A stretch of 6,333 nucleotides of DNA from assembly GCA_039929105.1 (NCBI GenBank), contig JBDSRX010000022.1, forward strand, positions 1 through 6,333, given 5' to 3'. The stretch is from JBDSRX01 sp039929105 (lineage in GTDB: Bacteria > Patescibacteriota > Dojkabacteria > J137). The notes below the pieces were generated by a model. The model saw only the letters and a program-made list of their open reading frames with translations. It did not search any database and was not told the origin of the DNA. The position numbers were made by a program, and so were the translations under genes. This document shows, piece after piece, positions 1-5,449 of the stretch (within the stretch, counting starts at the first letter, position 1; the number at the start of each line of letters is the position of its first letter).

Positions 1-492
1 TGCATGAAGTACTTTGTAAATTCTTGATAGCATTTTAAAATCTTTAGCAATAAAGTTAAAGAAATAGAAAAACCCTACAAGTGCCATTATTGTTATCCCA
101 GATAAAGATCTAACAGTATTAATTCCAAAAGTATTGGAAATATGTGCTGGAGATTTTAAAACTGAGGCAGCCGTGGTTAATAATGCAAAAAACAATACAG
201 ATAAGAAATATCTAGGATCTACAATAACTTTTTTACCTTGTAGTAAAAAGAAACTTCCAAAAAATCCTAAACATAAAGTAATAAAAGCCACCAAAACTTC
301 AAAAGTTGATTGTTCCGATGATTTTCCAGTGAACAGATTTGAAAATGGAAGTATAAACATCATTAAAAAGAAACTTAGTACTCCTAAACTAAGTAATATC
401 TTACTTAAAATTTCACTTTTTCTACCTTTTAAGACAGGTAATGAAAATTCTAAATCTGTTAGTCCACTAATGCTGATTAAATATTTCTTCAT
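1..492 (-). CDS. Partial multi-pass membrane protein, possibly O-antigen ligase/polymerase-like (N-terminal 164 aa)
   Basis: An open frame starts with ATG at 492 and runs without a stop through the left edge, so only the first 164 residues are visible. It begins MKKYLISISGLTDLEF. I see four hydrophobic segments at about residues 31-53, 65-85, 94-112 and 129-149, separated by short charged turns. The piece after segment 3 (SPAHISNTFGINTVRSL, residues 114-130) resembles the S-P/G-x-N loop that precedes a helix in O-antigen ligase/polymerase (WaaL/Wzy-type) proteins. That is a pattern resemblance only, and the diagnostic C-terminal periplasmic loop lies outside the window. If correct, it would join or polymerise glycans at the outer face of the membrane. 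It lies 40 bp downstream of the CAP gene on the same strand and may be co-transcribed. No Shine-Dalgarno is visible. Another polytopic membrane protein is the alternative. The coding frame is well supported; the family is not. Confidence 0.6.
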   Translation of the reverse strand, partial: MKKYLISISGLTDLEFSLPVLKGRKSEILSKILLSLGVLSFFLMMFILPFSNLFTGKSSEQSTFEVLVAFITLCLGFFGSFFLLQGKKVIVDPRYFLSVLFFALLTTAASVLKSPAHISNTFGINTVRSLSGITIMALVGFFYFFNFIAKDFKMLSRIYKVLHA

Positions 493-521
493 ATAACTTT
501 TTAATAAATACTAATTACGAA

Positions 522-536
522 ATAACCATAGGTTAT
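522..536 (-). other. Short perfect inverted repeat over the CAP-gene stop codon
   Basis: ATAACC (522-527) and GGTTAT (531-536) form a 6-bp perfect stem with a 3-nt loop. It overlaps the CAP-gene stop codon (533-535). The minus-strand sequence after it is U-rich but has no clean U tract, so it is at best a weak terminator. A single TTACGAA heptad lies beside it at 515-521, the same word that builds the larger inverted repeat at 3933-3972. The stem could occur by chance in DNA this AT-rich. Confidence 0.25.
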
Positions 537-1621
537 GAAATAAGAGCTGAACCTACATTTCCTGCTACACCTCCAACAACTATAACTAAGATAATTATAG
601 AAAATATAGCTAAATGGTAATGTGAGTATGATTTTAGCTTTTTTGCGAAATCAGTTCTAGATAATAATATAAAATCTACTAAAAATAAAATTGCTAAGAA
701 TAATGCAAATACAAGATTAACAATATTTTTTGATGATGGAGTAATAGAAACAAAAGAACTATTTTGTATTTCATTTCCTTCAATTGAATCTCCAGTATAA
801 GTAAATTTAGATAAATCTGCCAAGACACCTATCTCACTTGAAGTGTTAATACCTTCAACTTTTAATGTATTAGCTCCTTCCTTAAAAGAATTTATTTTAT
901 AAGTAAATATTCCCTCATCTACGTTCTGTGTCGATTGGAATTGATCGTTATTAAATACATTTACTTTATCGAAACCAAATGCTTTTCCAGTTATATCTAC
1001 ATAAGATGTTTTTATAGTCTGGCCGTTTATTGGGTTTGTTATTTTAACTTCTTTAGCATTTTCATCAAATTCGGCATTAGACTTTAGAGTTCCAAAATGT
1101 GCCACAACAATAACATTAGATTCGTTATTTTGATATTGCCCTTGGGCTATACCAAAACCTACTTCTGTATATTTATCTCTAAGCATGTTATCTCGATGTG
1201 TTTCAGAATTAATCCAAGCGGTTATAACTTTCTCGATTGTATAATATCCTTCAGCTAAATTCTCTCCTGCAAAAGAATAATCGTACCCAGCATCATTAAA
1301 GAATTCCCATGGCGATCTATTATCCGGACAATAATGCGACCAACAATCATTTCTTAACATTTCATTTGCTTTATTTTGTGCTGAAAGGTTTAGAAGTGTA
1401 TTTATTCTCAGTTCACCTAGATTATGTTCTTTTCTAAATTCGTTATGTTTAACTAATAAGCTTTCTCTTGTTATCTTTTCTGAATCTGCCTGTGCATTTA
1501 AATTTACAGGTGTGAGTAAATTAAAGGAAAGTAATCCAATTGCAATTACAGCAAGAACTTTATTAGATAAAAGTTTAGCTCGATTATTATTATCTTTTGT
1601 AGGTATTAAATGATTCAGCAT
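533..1621 (-). CDS. Exported CAP/SCP-domain protein with Ig-like domain and C-terminal membrane anchor
   Basis: The 362-aa product has a basic N-terminus, a hydrophobic segment at about 21-38 and a possible signal peptidase site AQA at 43-45, so it should be exported. Residues 51-180 form a CAP (SCP/PR-1/YkwD-type) domain. H96 (SHYCPD), E120 (GENLAEGY), E140 and H142 (WINSETHRDNML) match the conserved CAP cavity residues, followed by TEVGFGIAQG and VVAHFG. C93 and C98 could form a disulfide. Residues 190-257 look like an Ig-like fold of the glucodextranase-B/bacterial Ig type (TNPINGQTI, VDITGKA, EGANTLKVEG). Two hydrophobic helices follow at about 301-320 and 336-358. The predicted topology is an extracytoplasmic CAP plus Ig module held to the membrane at its C-terminus. 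The biochemical role of bacterial CAP proteins is mostly unknown. The start is the only ATG before the signal segment; its leader is A-rich with no Shine-Dalgarno. Confidence 0.9.
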   Translation of the reverse strand: MLNHLIPTKDNNNRAKLLSNKVLAVIAIGLLSFNLLTPVNLNAQADSEKITRESLLVKHNEFRKEHNLGELRINTLLNLSAQNKANEMLRNDCWSHYCPDNRSPWEFFNDAGYDYSFAGENLAEGYYTIEKVITAWINSETHRDNMLRDKYTEVGFGIAQGQYQNNESNVIVVAHFGTLKSNAEFDENAKEVKITNPINGQTIKTSYVDITGKAFGFDKVNVFNNDQFQSTQNVDEGIFTYKINSFKEGANTLKVEGINTSSEIGVLADLSKFTYTGDSIEGNEIQNSSFVSITPSSKNIVNLVFALFLAILFLVDFILLSRTDFAKKLKSYSHYHLAIFSIIILVIVVGGVAGNVGSALIS

Positions 1622-1694
1622 TATTATTTTTATTTCTTATTCAGTTTATGGGAAAAGATGAAAATTATCCAGCTGTATTTTGTGTTGTATTTTA

Positions 1695-1712
1695 GAAAAG
1701 AAAAGAAAAGAA
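1695..1712. repeat. Pentanucleotide tandem repeat (GAAAA)x3.6
   Basis: GAAAA is repeated three times and followed by GAA, then by TTTTCTTCTT (1713-1722). The purine run can pair with the pyrimidine run to form an all-A/T hairpin with about a 7-bp stem and a GAA loop. It sits about 75 bp upstream of the CAP start in the divergent 1622-1831 region and would give a pyrimidine-rich leader if transcribed with CAP. With so few units, phase variation is only speculation. Apart from this repeat, the palindrome at 1794-1804 and the promoter at 1805-1813, I see nothing definite in this intergenic region. I could not place a convincing CAP promoter. Confidence 0.6.
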
Positions 1713-1793
1713 TTTTCTTCTTAATCGCTATTGGAATTATCTTGAATTTATTTATAAAATAGACAGGCCCAATATAAACTATCACAACAGTCT

Positions 1794-1804
1794 CCAAAGT
1801 TTGG
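1794..1804. promoter_or_regulatory. Palindrome CCAAAGTTTGG upstream of the plus-strand -10 box
   Basis: This is a perfect 5-bp inverted repeat around a central G, immediately upstream of the extended -10 of the 1832 gene. A wider 6-bp inverted repeat, TATCAC (1780-1785) and GTGATA (1804-1809), overlaps it and the -10 box. A near copy (ACAAACTTTGG) lies directly against the extended -10 upstream of the membrane-protein gene that starts at 3426. The position fits an operator or an upstream promoter element. This is inferred from position and similarity only. Confidence 0.35.
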
Positions 1805-1813
1805 TGATATAAT
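1805..1813 (+). promoter_or_regulatory. Extended -10 promoter (TGATATAAT) for the 1832 gene
   Basis: A perfect TATAAT at 1808-1813 is preceded by TG one base upstream, the sigma70 extended -10 arrangement. The expected transcription start near 1820 leaves a leader of only about 12 nt before the ATG at 1832. At 17-bp spacing the -35 position reads CAACAG, which is poor, consistent with an extended -10 promoter that needs no -35. Confidence 0.6.
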
Positions 1814-1831
1814 TGAGATATAAATAAATTA

Positions 1832-2455
1832 ATGGAAGAAGCACCCTTACAAAAAAAATATACTATTTTACGCTTTACTCAAGTTCTTGATAAATTTCGT
1901 TCTATTCAATTAAACCCAATTGCTTTAAGAGACCCGCTCCCACCAATAAATGCAATAACATTAGACAAGATGAATGATATATGGACTAATTTATTAAAAA
2001 GTTTGCTGACTAAAGAGTATTTTTTAGAATATGAAATTGACAAAGAGCATTCAATTACTAACTTTGACAGGATGATTCCTAGATTACCTAATTCAAGAAT
2101 ATCGCACTTTGTAAATAATTTAACAATCTCACCCTTTAATTTTAAAAACATAGACTGTAATAGTGTTGGCTTCTTATTAATAGGTGATGTACAAGCAGGA
2201 AGCAAATGCTACAACTTTATATCTGTATTACAAATTACAAGTAATGATAATGTTTTACGAAAAAGAATCTTATTTGACGAGTCTTTTGATTTTAATATTT
2301 ATGGACACGATTTACTTCCATCATTTATAAAAGATCTACTATCTGTTGACGATGATGTTGATAGAAAACACTCAGTAGGGATATTTTCAGACAATGAAGA
2401 CAGAGAACCGAACCCTTTGCAAACTTTAAAGTTAGAAAATGAAGTTGAGTCGTAA
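1832..2455 (+). CDS. Hypothetical soluble protein with acidic C-terminal tail
   Basis: I do not recognise this 207-aa protein. It has no signal peptide and no membrane segment, so it is probably cytoplasmic. The N-terminal third is mixed alpha-helical in character (KKYTILRFTQVLDKF, then a proline-rich turn DPLPPIN at 34-40, then a helix around 45-66). The middle contains a beta-like hydrophobic stretch with glycines (SVGFLLIGDVQAG, 111-123). The tail from about 173 onward is rich in D, E and S (SVDDDVD, SDNEDRE) and is probably disordered. It is the only plus-strand gene in the window, diverging from the CAP gene, with its own extended -10 promoter and a very short leader. An in-frame TGA at 1814-1816 rules out a much longer N-terminus. 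The stop codon directly abuts the stop of the convergent def gene. Minus-strand frames here are shorter, partial and lack a matching promoter. Confidence 0.75.
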   Translation: MEEAPLQKKYTILRFTQVLDKFRSIQLNPIALRDPLPPINAITLDKMNDIWTNLLKSLLTKEYFLEYEIDKEHSITNFDRMIPRLPNSRISHFVNNLTISPFNFKNIDCNSVGFLLIGDVQAGSKCYNFISVLQITSNDNVLRKRILFDESFDFNIYGHDLLPSFIKDLLSVDDDVDRKHSVGIFSDNEDREPNPLQTLKLENEVES

Positions 2456-2998
2456 TTATCTTTTGGAAAGTTCTTCCGAAGTAAGTAATTCTTCTGGATT
2501 CTCAATATATCTTAAGAATAGTACACCCTCTAAATGATCAATTTCATGCTGTACTACATGTGCAAAATATCCACTTGCACTCATTGTTTTTTCAACTCCA
2601 TCTAAATCCACATATTTAACTTCCACATGTTCGTGTCTTTCTACTCTACCAAATAGGTTTCCATTGTTTATACTTAAACAACCTTCCCAGTCTGTATTCA
2701 TTTCTTTAGATTTAGAAATATATTCAGGGTTTATCATTACTTCCCAAACAACTTTCTTAGGATCTTTGTTAGATCTTTCTTCTAAATCTAACCTCCTACA
2801 AACTGTAACTTTTTTCGAAATTCCAATTTGTGGTGCAGAAAGTCCGGCTGCAGTATCTCCATATCGTTTCATTGCTGCATACATATCCTCTACAAGATCT
2901 TTAATCTCTTTTGATGTTGGAACTTTAACAATCTCAGATTTACTTTCTAAGACTGGATTACCATACTGAACCACCTTTGGACCTTTTGAATCATTCAT
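2456..2998 (-). CDS. def: Peptide deformylase
   Basis: The enzyme removes the formyl group from the N-terminal formyl-methionine of new proteins, in the cytosol at the ribosome exit. All three family motifs are present in the 180-aa product. Motif 1 is GLSAPQIG (52-59), with Q57 stabilising the intermediate. Motif 2 is EGCLS (105-109), with metal ligand C107. Motif 3 is QHEIDHL (150-156), with metal ligands H151 and H155 and catalytic E152. The usual second Ala of motif 1 is Ser, a tolerated variation, and the Arg often found in A-R-x-x-Q-H-E is His (AHVVQHE). Length is normal for the family. The start lies 5 bp after the stop of the upstream membrane-protein gene, so the two are almost certainly one transcript. 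There is no Shine-Dalgarno before the ATG. The gene ends base-to-base against the convergent 1832 gene, with no room for a separate terminator. Confidence 0.97.
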   Translation of the reverse strand: MNDSKGPKVVQYGNPVLESKSEIVKVPTSKEIKDLVEDMYAAMKRYGDTAAGLSAPQIGISKKVTVCRRLDLEERSNKDPKKVVWEVMINPEYISKSKEMNTDWEGCLSINNGNLFGRVERHEHVEVKYVDLDGVEKTMSASGYFAHVVQHEIDHLEGVLFLRYIENPEELLTSEELSKR

Positions 2999-3003
2999 AC
3001 TTA

Positions 3004-3426
3004 TTATTTATTTCTGTTTAACATTCCCATTCCAATGCTTACTACTGCAGATACAACACTTAAGAATACTAGTGCAACTGTTCTATCTTGTAGAATTATT
3101 GGACTAACTAATGCTAATCCTAAATTAACTGGCTGGTTATTTACTCCAACAAAACCAAATATATAAAGTCCTACAAAGAAAAAGATGAAACTAACTATAA
3201 TACCCATTAATATCATTGCTCCACCATTATCTGGAAGTTTTAGAAATTTAAGAAAGTTTGGAACTAACATTATTAATACACCATAAATTAAGCCAATTAG
3301 AATACTATTTACAACAGAATTCGCTGCAATTCCAAATACACTTCCAACTACAATATTTGGTGAAAGTATTACAACTAAGAAAAAGAATATCAGCATATTT
3401 AGAATAACTGTGAATACCTTTTGCAT
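3004..3426 (-). CDS. Small four-helix integral membrane protein of unknown function
   Basis: The 140-aa product is almost entirely hydrophobic, with four predicted membrane helices at about 4-22, 36-56, 70-94 and 117-136 and a short basic C-terminus (NRNK). The loop between helices 2 and 3 (LVPNFLKFLKLPDNGGA, 54-70) contains a K-x-x-K-L-P turn similar in spacing to the small four-helix phage-holin-IV-like membrane proteins common in bacteria. The resemblance is in layout rather than in a diagnostic motif, so no function is assigned. It is followed after 5 bp by def, probably as an operon. An extended -10 promoter lies 30 bp upstream, so the pair can be expressed separately from the EamA gene. 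The ATG at 3426 is the only start before the first helix; no Shine-Dalgarno is visible. Confidence 0.8.
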   Translation of the reverse strand: MQKVFTVILNMLIFFFLVVILSPNIVVGSVFGIAANSVVNSILIGLIYGVLIMLVPNFLKFLKLPDNGGAMILMGIIVSFIFFFVGLYIFGFVGVNNQPVNLGLALVSPIILQDRTVALVFLSVVSAVVSIGMGMLNRNK

Positions 3427-3455
3427 ATAGGCGAATTAATAATTAAAAGTACTTT

Positions 3456-3464
3456 ATTATACCA
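3456..3464 (-). promoter_or_regulatory. Extended -10 promoter (TGGTATAAT) for the membrane protein-def pair
   Basis: On the minus strand TATAAT (3461 down to 3456) is preceded by TGG, a full extended -10. The expected start near 3449 gives a leader of about 22 nt to the ATG at 3426. A perfect TTGACA also occurs at 3475-3470, but only 8 bp away, too close to act as the -35 for this box. The immediately upstream CAAACTTTGG nearly matches the palindrome at the plus-strand promoter (1794-1804). Confidence 0.6.
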
Positions 3465-3471
3465 AAGTTTG

Positions 3472-3909
3472 TCAAAATTTAAGAGTTAATACTATTCCTC
3501 CAATAACTATTAGAGTTACACCAACAATTGTAGGAAGATCCACTTTGTCCTTTAAGACTAAAATTGAAAATACCAAAACAAAAACCACACTGAGTTTATC
3601 TATGGCTGCAACTTTAACAGTATCATTACCTGACTCTTTTAATGCAAAGAAATAAAACAACCAAGATACTGCCCCTGCAACTCCAGATAATGCAATTAAG
3701 ACCCAATCCTTAACTTCAATATCTTTAATGTTAGATAATGAGGTTCTATTAAAAACTAGAATGAATATTGTTAGAAGAACAGCCATAAAAATAGCTCTTA
3801 TTGTTGTTGCTAGACTTGAATCTATATTTTTTAGACCTAGTTTAGCAAAAATTGCTACGAAACCAGCAGCAACTGCAGAACCAAATGCATAAAGAAGATA
3901 AACAGGCAT
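3472..3909 (-). CDS. Half-size EamA/DMT-family transporter (five-helix)
   Basis: The 145-aa product has five hydrophobic segments at about 4-24, 34-53, 69-90, 98-119 and 124-142. This is the single-repeat form of the drug/metabolite transporter superfamily (EamA domain), whereas typical members have ten helices from two repeats. Visible EamA hallmarks are the A/G-rich first helix ending FAKLGLK (21-27), the FFALKESGN segment (87-95) at the end of helix 3, AIDKLSVVF (102-110) leading into helix 4, and a last helix of the form VGVTLIVIGGIVL (129-141). Five-helix members (the BAT-type group) are thought to work as dimers with the two halves in opposite orientation. The substrate cannot be predicted. 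It ends with TGA, which argues for the standard code. It lies downstream of the glycosyltransferase, separated by the 3933-3972 inverted repeat. The length is complete for the half-size type, so I do not regard it as a truncation. Confidence 0.88.
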   Translation of the reverse strand: MPVYLLYAFGSAVAAGFVAIFAKLGLKNIDSSLATTIRAIFMAVLLTIFILVFNRTSLSNIKDIEVKDWVLIALSGVAGAVSWLFYFFALKESGNDTVKVAAIDKLSVVFVLVFSILVLKDKVDLPTIVGVTLIVIGGIVLTLKF

Positions 3910-3932
3910 TTTATAAAATTAAAAATTATTAG

Positions 3933-3972
3933 TTACGAATTACGAATATTACTCTTCACTCGTAATTCGTAA
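3933..3972 (-). terminator. Perfect 13-bp inverted repeat of TTACGAA heptads, possible terminator after the glycosyltransferase
   Basis: The left arm TTACGAATTACGA (3933-3945) and right arm TCGTAATTCGTAA (3960-3972) are exact reverse complements around a 14-nt loop. Each arm consists of nearly two copies of the heptad TTACGAA. The right arm touches the glycosyltransferase stop codon (3973-3975). In the minus-strand RNA the stem is followed by CUAAUAAUUUUUAAUUUU, so it could terminate that transcript, although the stem is A/U-rich and there are a few bases before the U run. Equally, it may be a dispersed intergenic repeat or a protein-binding site. The inverted repeat itself is certain; the role is inferred. 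Confidence 0.5.
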
Positions 3973-4893
3973 TTATTTAGTAGTTTCCGTTCTTACATAT
4001 ACATCTCGGATTGACTTCGCATTTCTAACTAAATCTCTTCCTGCTCTATTTCTAACCCATAAATATAGTCTTACTGGGTAATACATTAGACTCCAAATTA
4101 ATTCTTTTAAATTTTTTGCATATTTAATTGGAAACCAAAAATAGGCGACTTCTTGCCAGAAAGAACGTGATTTTGTTTCTGGTCTGATAATCTCATATTT
4201 ATATAGTTGTTCAAAACCAATTAAGCTTCTAAACTTTTGCTTAATAAAGTCGTCCCAAGAAGTAGGATACTTAACTTGAACTTTGGCAGCTTCAGCGTAA
4301 CCTATTTGATATCCACTATTGTAAATAATGTAAGAAAGGTACGCATCGTCTAAGAATAATTCCGGTGGAAAATTAAAGTGTAAATTTTTTACTGCCATTA
4401 TATATCCACTTATAGGGAAGAATTTAATATCCTTTTTATTTTTATCTATCCTCATTCTATGTACAGCATCTGCTTGCATATGAGCCCAATATCCATAAAT
4501 GCTTTCTGACTTTTGATTTACTGCAATTGGTCTTCCGCTTACTCCCCCTAAAGTTTTATCTGAATTTAATACTCTTAGTAGTTCAGCGACAGCATTTTGT
4601 TCTAGAAATACCTCTCCATCGGTAAGTATTAAAGTATCGCCTTTAGCCATCTCAAAGAGCATATTTAAGGCTCTTGGCTTACCTTCACTATTATCTTTTA
4701 CATATGTATATTTATTTTCAATTCCAAGTTCTTTTACTTTTAGAAAAGCAGCATCAGCTGTTTCTTGATCGGGAGCAACAAGCAATAACTCAAAATCATC
4801 AGGTATCCCAGAATATTCTTTTTTAATTAAACATTCAATTGCTTTCCCTACAGTTTTTTCTTCTTTCCAAGCTGTTAATAAAATTGAAATCAT
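3973..4893 (-). CDS. Family 2 glycosyltransferase
   Basis: The 306-aa product has the GT-A fold signature of GT2 enzymes, which transfer a sugar from a nucleotide-sugar donor. It begins ISILLTAWKEEKTVGKAIE (2-20), the usual first beta strand and helix. The donor-site loop is GKPRALNM (71-78), and ILTDGEVFLE (89-98) replaces the common DAD metal-binding triplet, with D92 and E94 the likely ligands. SGYIMAV (162-168) and FLDDAYLSY (180-188, with D182-D183 at the catalytic-base position) follow. KQKFRSLIGFEQL (218-230) corresponds to the QxxRW region, with Q219 and R222 kept and W replaced. No clear membrane helix is present; the aromatic and basic stretch 247-285 may associate with the membrane. 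The acceptor is unknown. The gene lies immediately downstream of the pilin genes but behind a terminator and with its own -10 box, so a role in pilin modification is only a possibility. No Shine-Dalgarno precedes the ATG. Confidence 0.9.
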   Translation of the reverse strand: MISILLTAWKEEKTVGKAIECLIKKEYSGIPDDFELLLVAPDQETADAAFLKVKELGIENKYTYVKDNSEGKPRALNMLFEMAKGDTLILTDGEVFLEQNAVAELLRVLNSDKTLGGVSGRPIAVNQKSESIYGYWAHMQADAVHRMRIDKNKKDIKFFPISGYIMAVKNLHFNFPPELFLDDAYLSYIIYNSGYQIGYAEAAKVQVKYPTSWDDFIKQKFRSLIGFEQLYKYEIIRPETKSRSFWQEVAYFWFPIKYAKNLKELIWSLMYYPVRLYLWVRNRAGRDLVRNAKSIRDVYVRTETTK

Positions 4894-4927
4894 TTTTTAA
4901 TGATAATGTGTATTCACAAGATTTTAC

Positions 4928-4933
4928 ATTATA
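4928..4933 (-). promoter_or_regulatory. TATAAT -10 box for the glycosyltransferase
   Basis: A perfect TATAAT lies between the pilin terminator and the glycosyltransferase start. It predicts transcription from about 4921 and a 28-nt leader. At 18-bp spacing the -35 position is GTAACA (4957 down to 4952), a 4/6 match to TTGACA, which is exactly the loop of the terminator hairpin. It is not an extended -10 type. Confidence 0.5.
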
Positions 4934-4939
4934 TTAAAC

Positions 4940-4968
4940 AAAAAAGGCAGATGTTACTCTGCCTCTTT
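4940..4968 (-). terminator. Rho-independent terminator of the pilin array
   Basis: In the minus-strand RNA, GGCAGA (4963-4958) pairs with UCUGCC (4951-4946) around the 6-nt loop GUAACA. The stem continues with an A-U pair, a G-U wobble and three more A-U pairs into the U run. It is followed by six U residues (4945-4940). It lies 15-20 bp after the stop codon of the last pilin gene. This is the strongest G+C stem with a U tract in the window, and it separates the pilin transcript from the glycosyltransferase. Confidence 0.9.
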
Positions 4969-4983
4969 AAATATCAATAGAAA

Positions 4984-5424
4984 CTACCTCTTTACTGAAA
5001 TTGACTTCCCATTTTCAGCACTTGGTGCCGCAACAGTAATTCTACCAGTAGCAGTTTTACAAATAGTGTAGCCTGTGTTTAAAGCAGTTCCTACAGATGG
5101 ATCTGTAGGAATTCCTACAATATATGAATCTACTAATAATGTAGAAAGATTTACAAAACCTGCAGTTGTACCGATTGCAGTTGTTGTTGCGCATGTACTT
5201 ACATTTGCGAAATCACTAATTGCGTGGCCAGATTCTGAAGTATATTGAGTAATAGCACTTAGAATTTCAGATACATCTGAACTTCTTTGAGCATTTCTAG
5301 CATCAGAAAAGTTCTTAGCCGGATTAATTGCTATAAATGTTATCGATGCAAGTATTGCAACTAACGCTACTACAACCAAAACTTCAATTAATGTAAACGC
5401 TGACCTTAAATTAGTTTTTTCCAT
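4984..5424 (-). CDS. Type IV pilin-like protein, third of the tandem array
   Basis: A prepilin-like protein of 146 aa. A short basic leader (MEKTNLRSA) is followed by the class III signal FTLIEVLVVVALVAILA, with F10 as mature residue +1 and E14 as Glu+5, the residue needed for pilin assembly. The hydrophobic helix (10-33) continues into INPAKNF.DARN.QRSSDV (33-51), the alpha-1 spine that packs in the fibre core. A variable Ser/Thr-rich region (64-100) follows, then a conserved end (YIVGIP.DPSVGTA, GYTICKT, AENGK.ISVKR). C78 and C122 could form a disulfide closing the C-terminal loop. Leader cleavage would leave 137 residues. The residue before the cut is Ala rather than the usual Gly. A structural pilin or pseudopilin of a type IV pilus/type II secretion-like machine is likely; no ATPase, platform or peptidase gene is visible here. 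It lies 25 bp downstream of the second pilin gene and ends just before the terminator. Confidence 0.92.
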   Translation of the reverse strand: MEKTNLRSAFTLIEVLVVVALVAILASITFIAINPAKNFSDARNAQRSSDVSEILSAITQYTSESGHAISDFANVSTCATTTAIGTTAGFVNLSTLLVDSYIVGIPTDPSVGTALNTGYTICKTATGRITVAAPSAENGKSISVKR

Positions 5425-5449
5425 TTTAAATTTAATATAATACTTAGTG

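Noticed and set aside
134..496. Plus-strand 120-codon open frame
   Set aside because: It is the shadow of the minus-strand membrane protein at 1-492, whose translation has regular hydrophobic helices. The plus frame gives a Lys/Asn-rich sequence with no family features.
1906..2205. Minus-strand 99-codon open frame inside the unknown gene
   Set aside because: The plus frame is twice as long, spans the whole region from a clear promoter to the def junction, and the minus frame has no promoter or recognisable content.
2422..2433. 12-bp palindrome AACTTTAAAGTT
   Set aside because: It lies inside a coding region, is A/T-rich, and has no loop or U tract that would make it a terminator for def.
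2299..2505. Minus-strand 68-codon open frame across the def/unknown gene junction
   Set aside because: It overlaps the end of def in another frame and looks like noise.
2664..2969. Plus-strand 101-codon open frame opposite def
   Set aside because: def has all catalytic motifs in the minus frame, so this is its antisense shadow.
3472..3474. Possible UGA=Gly recoding, as in some CPR lineages
   Set aside because: The EamA gene ends at TGA exactly where the family ends, and all other genes are full length with TGA treated as a stop.
3470..3475. Perfect TTGACA on the minus strand upstream of the membrane-protein gene
   Set aside because: Only 8 bp separate it from the TATAAT box, so it cannot be its -35; it also overlaps the EamA stop codon and is probably chance.
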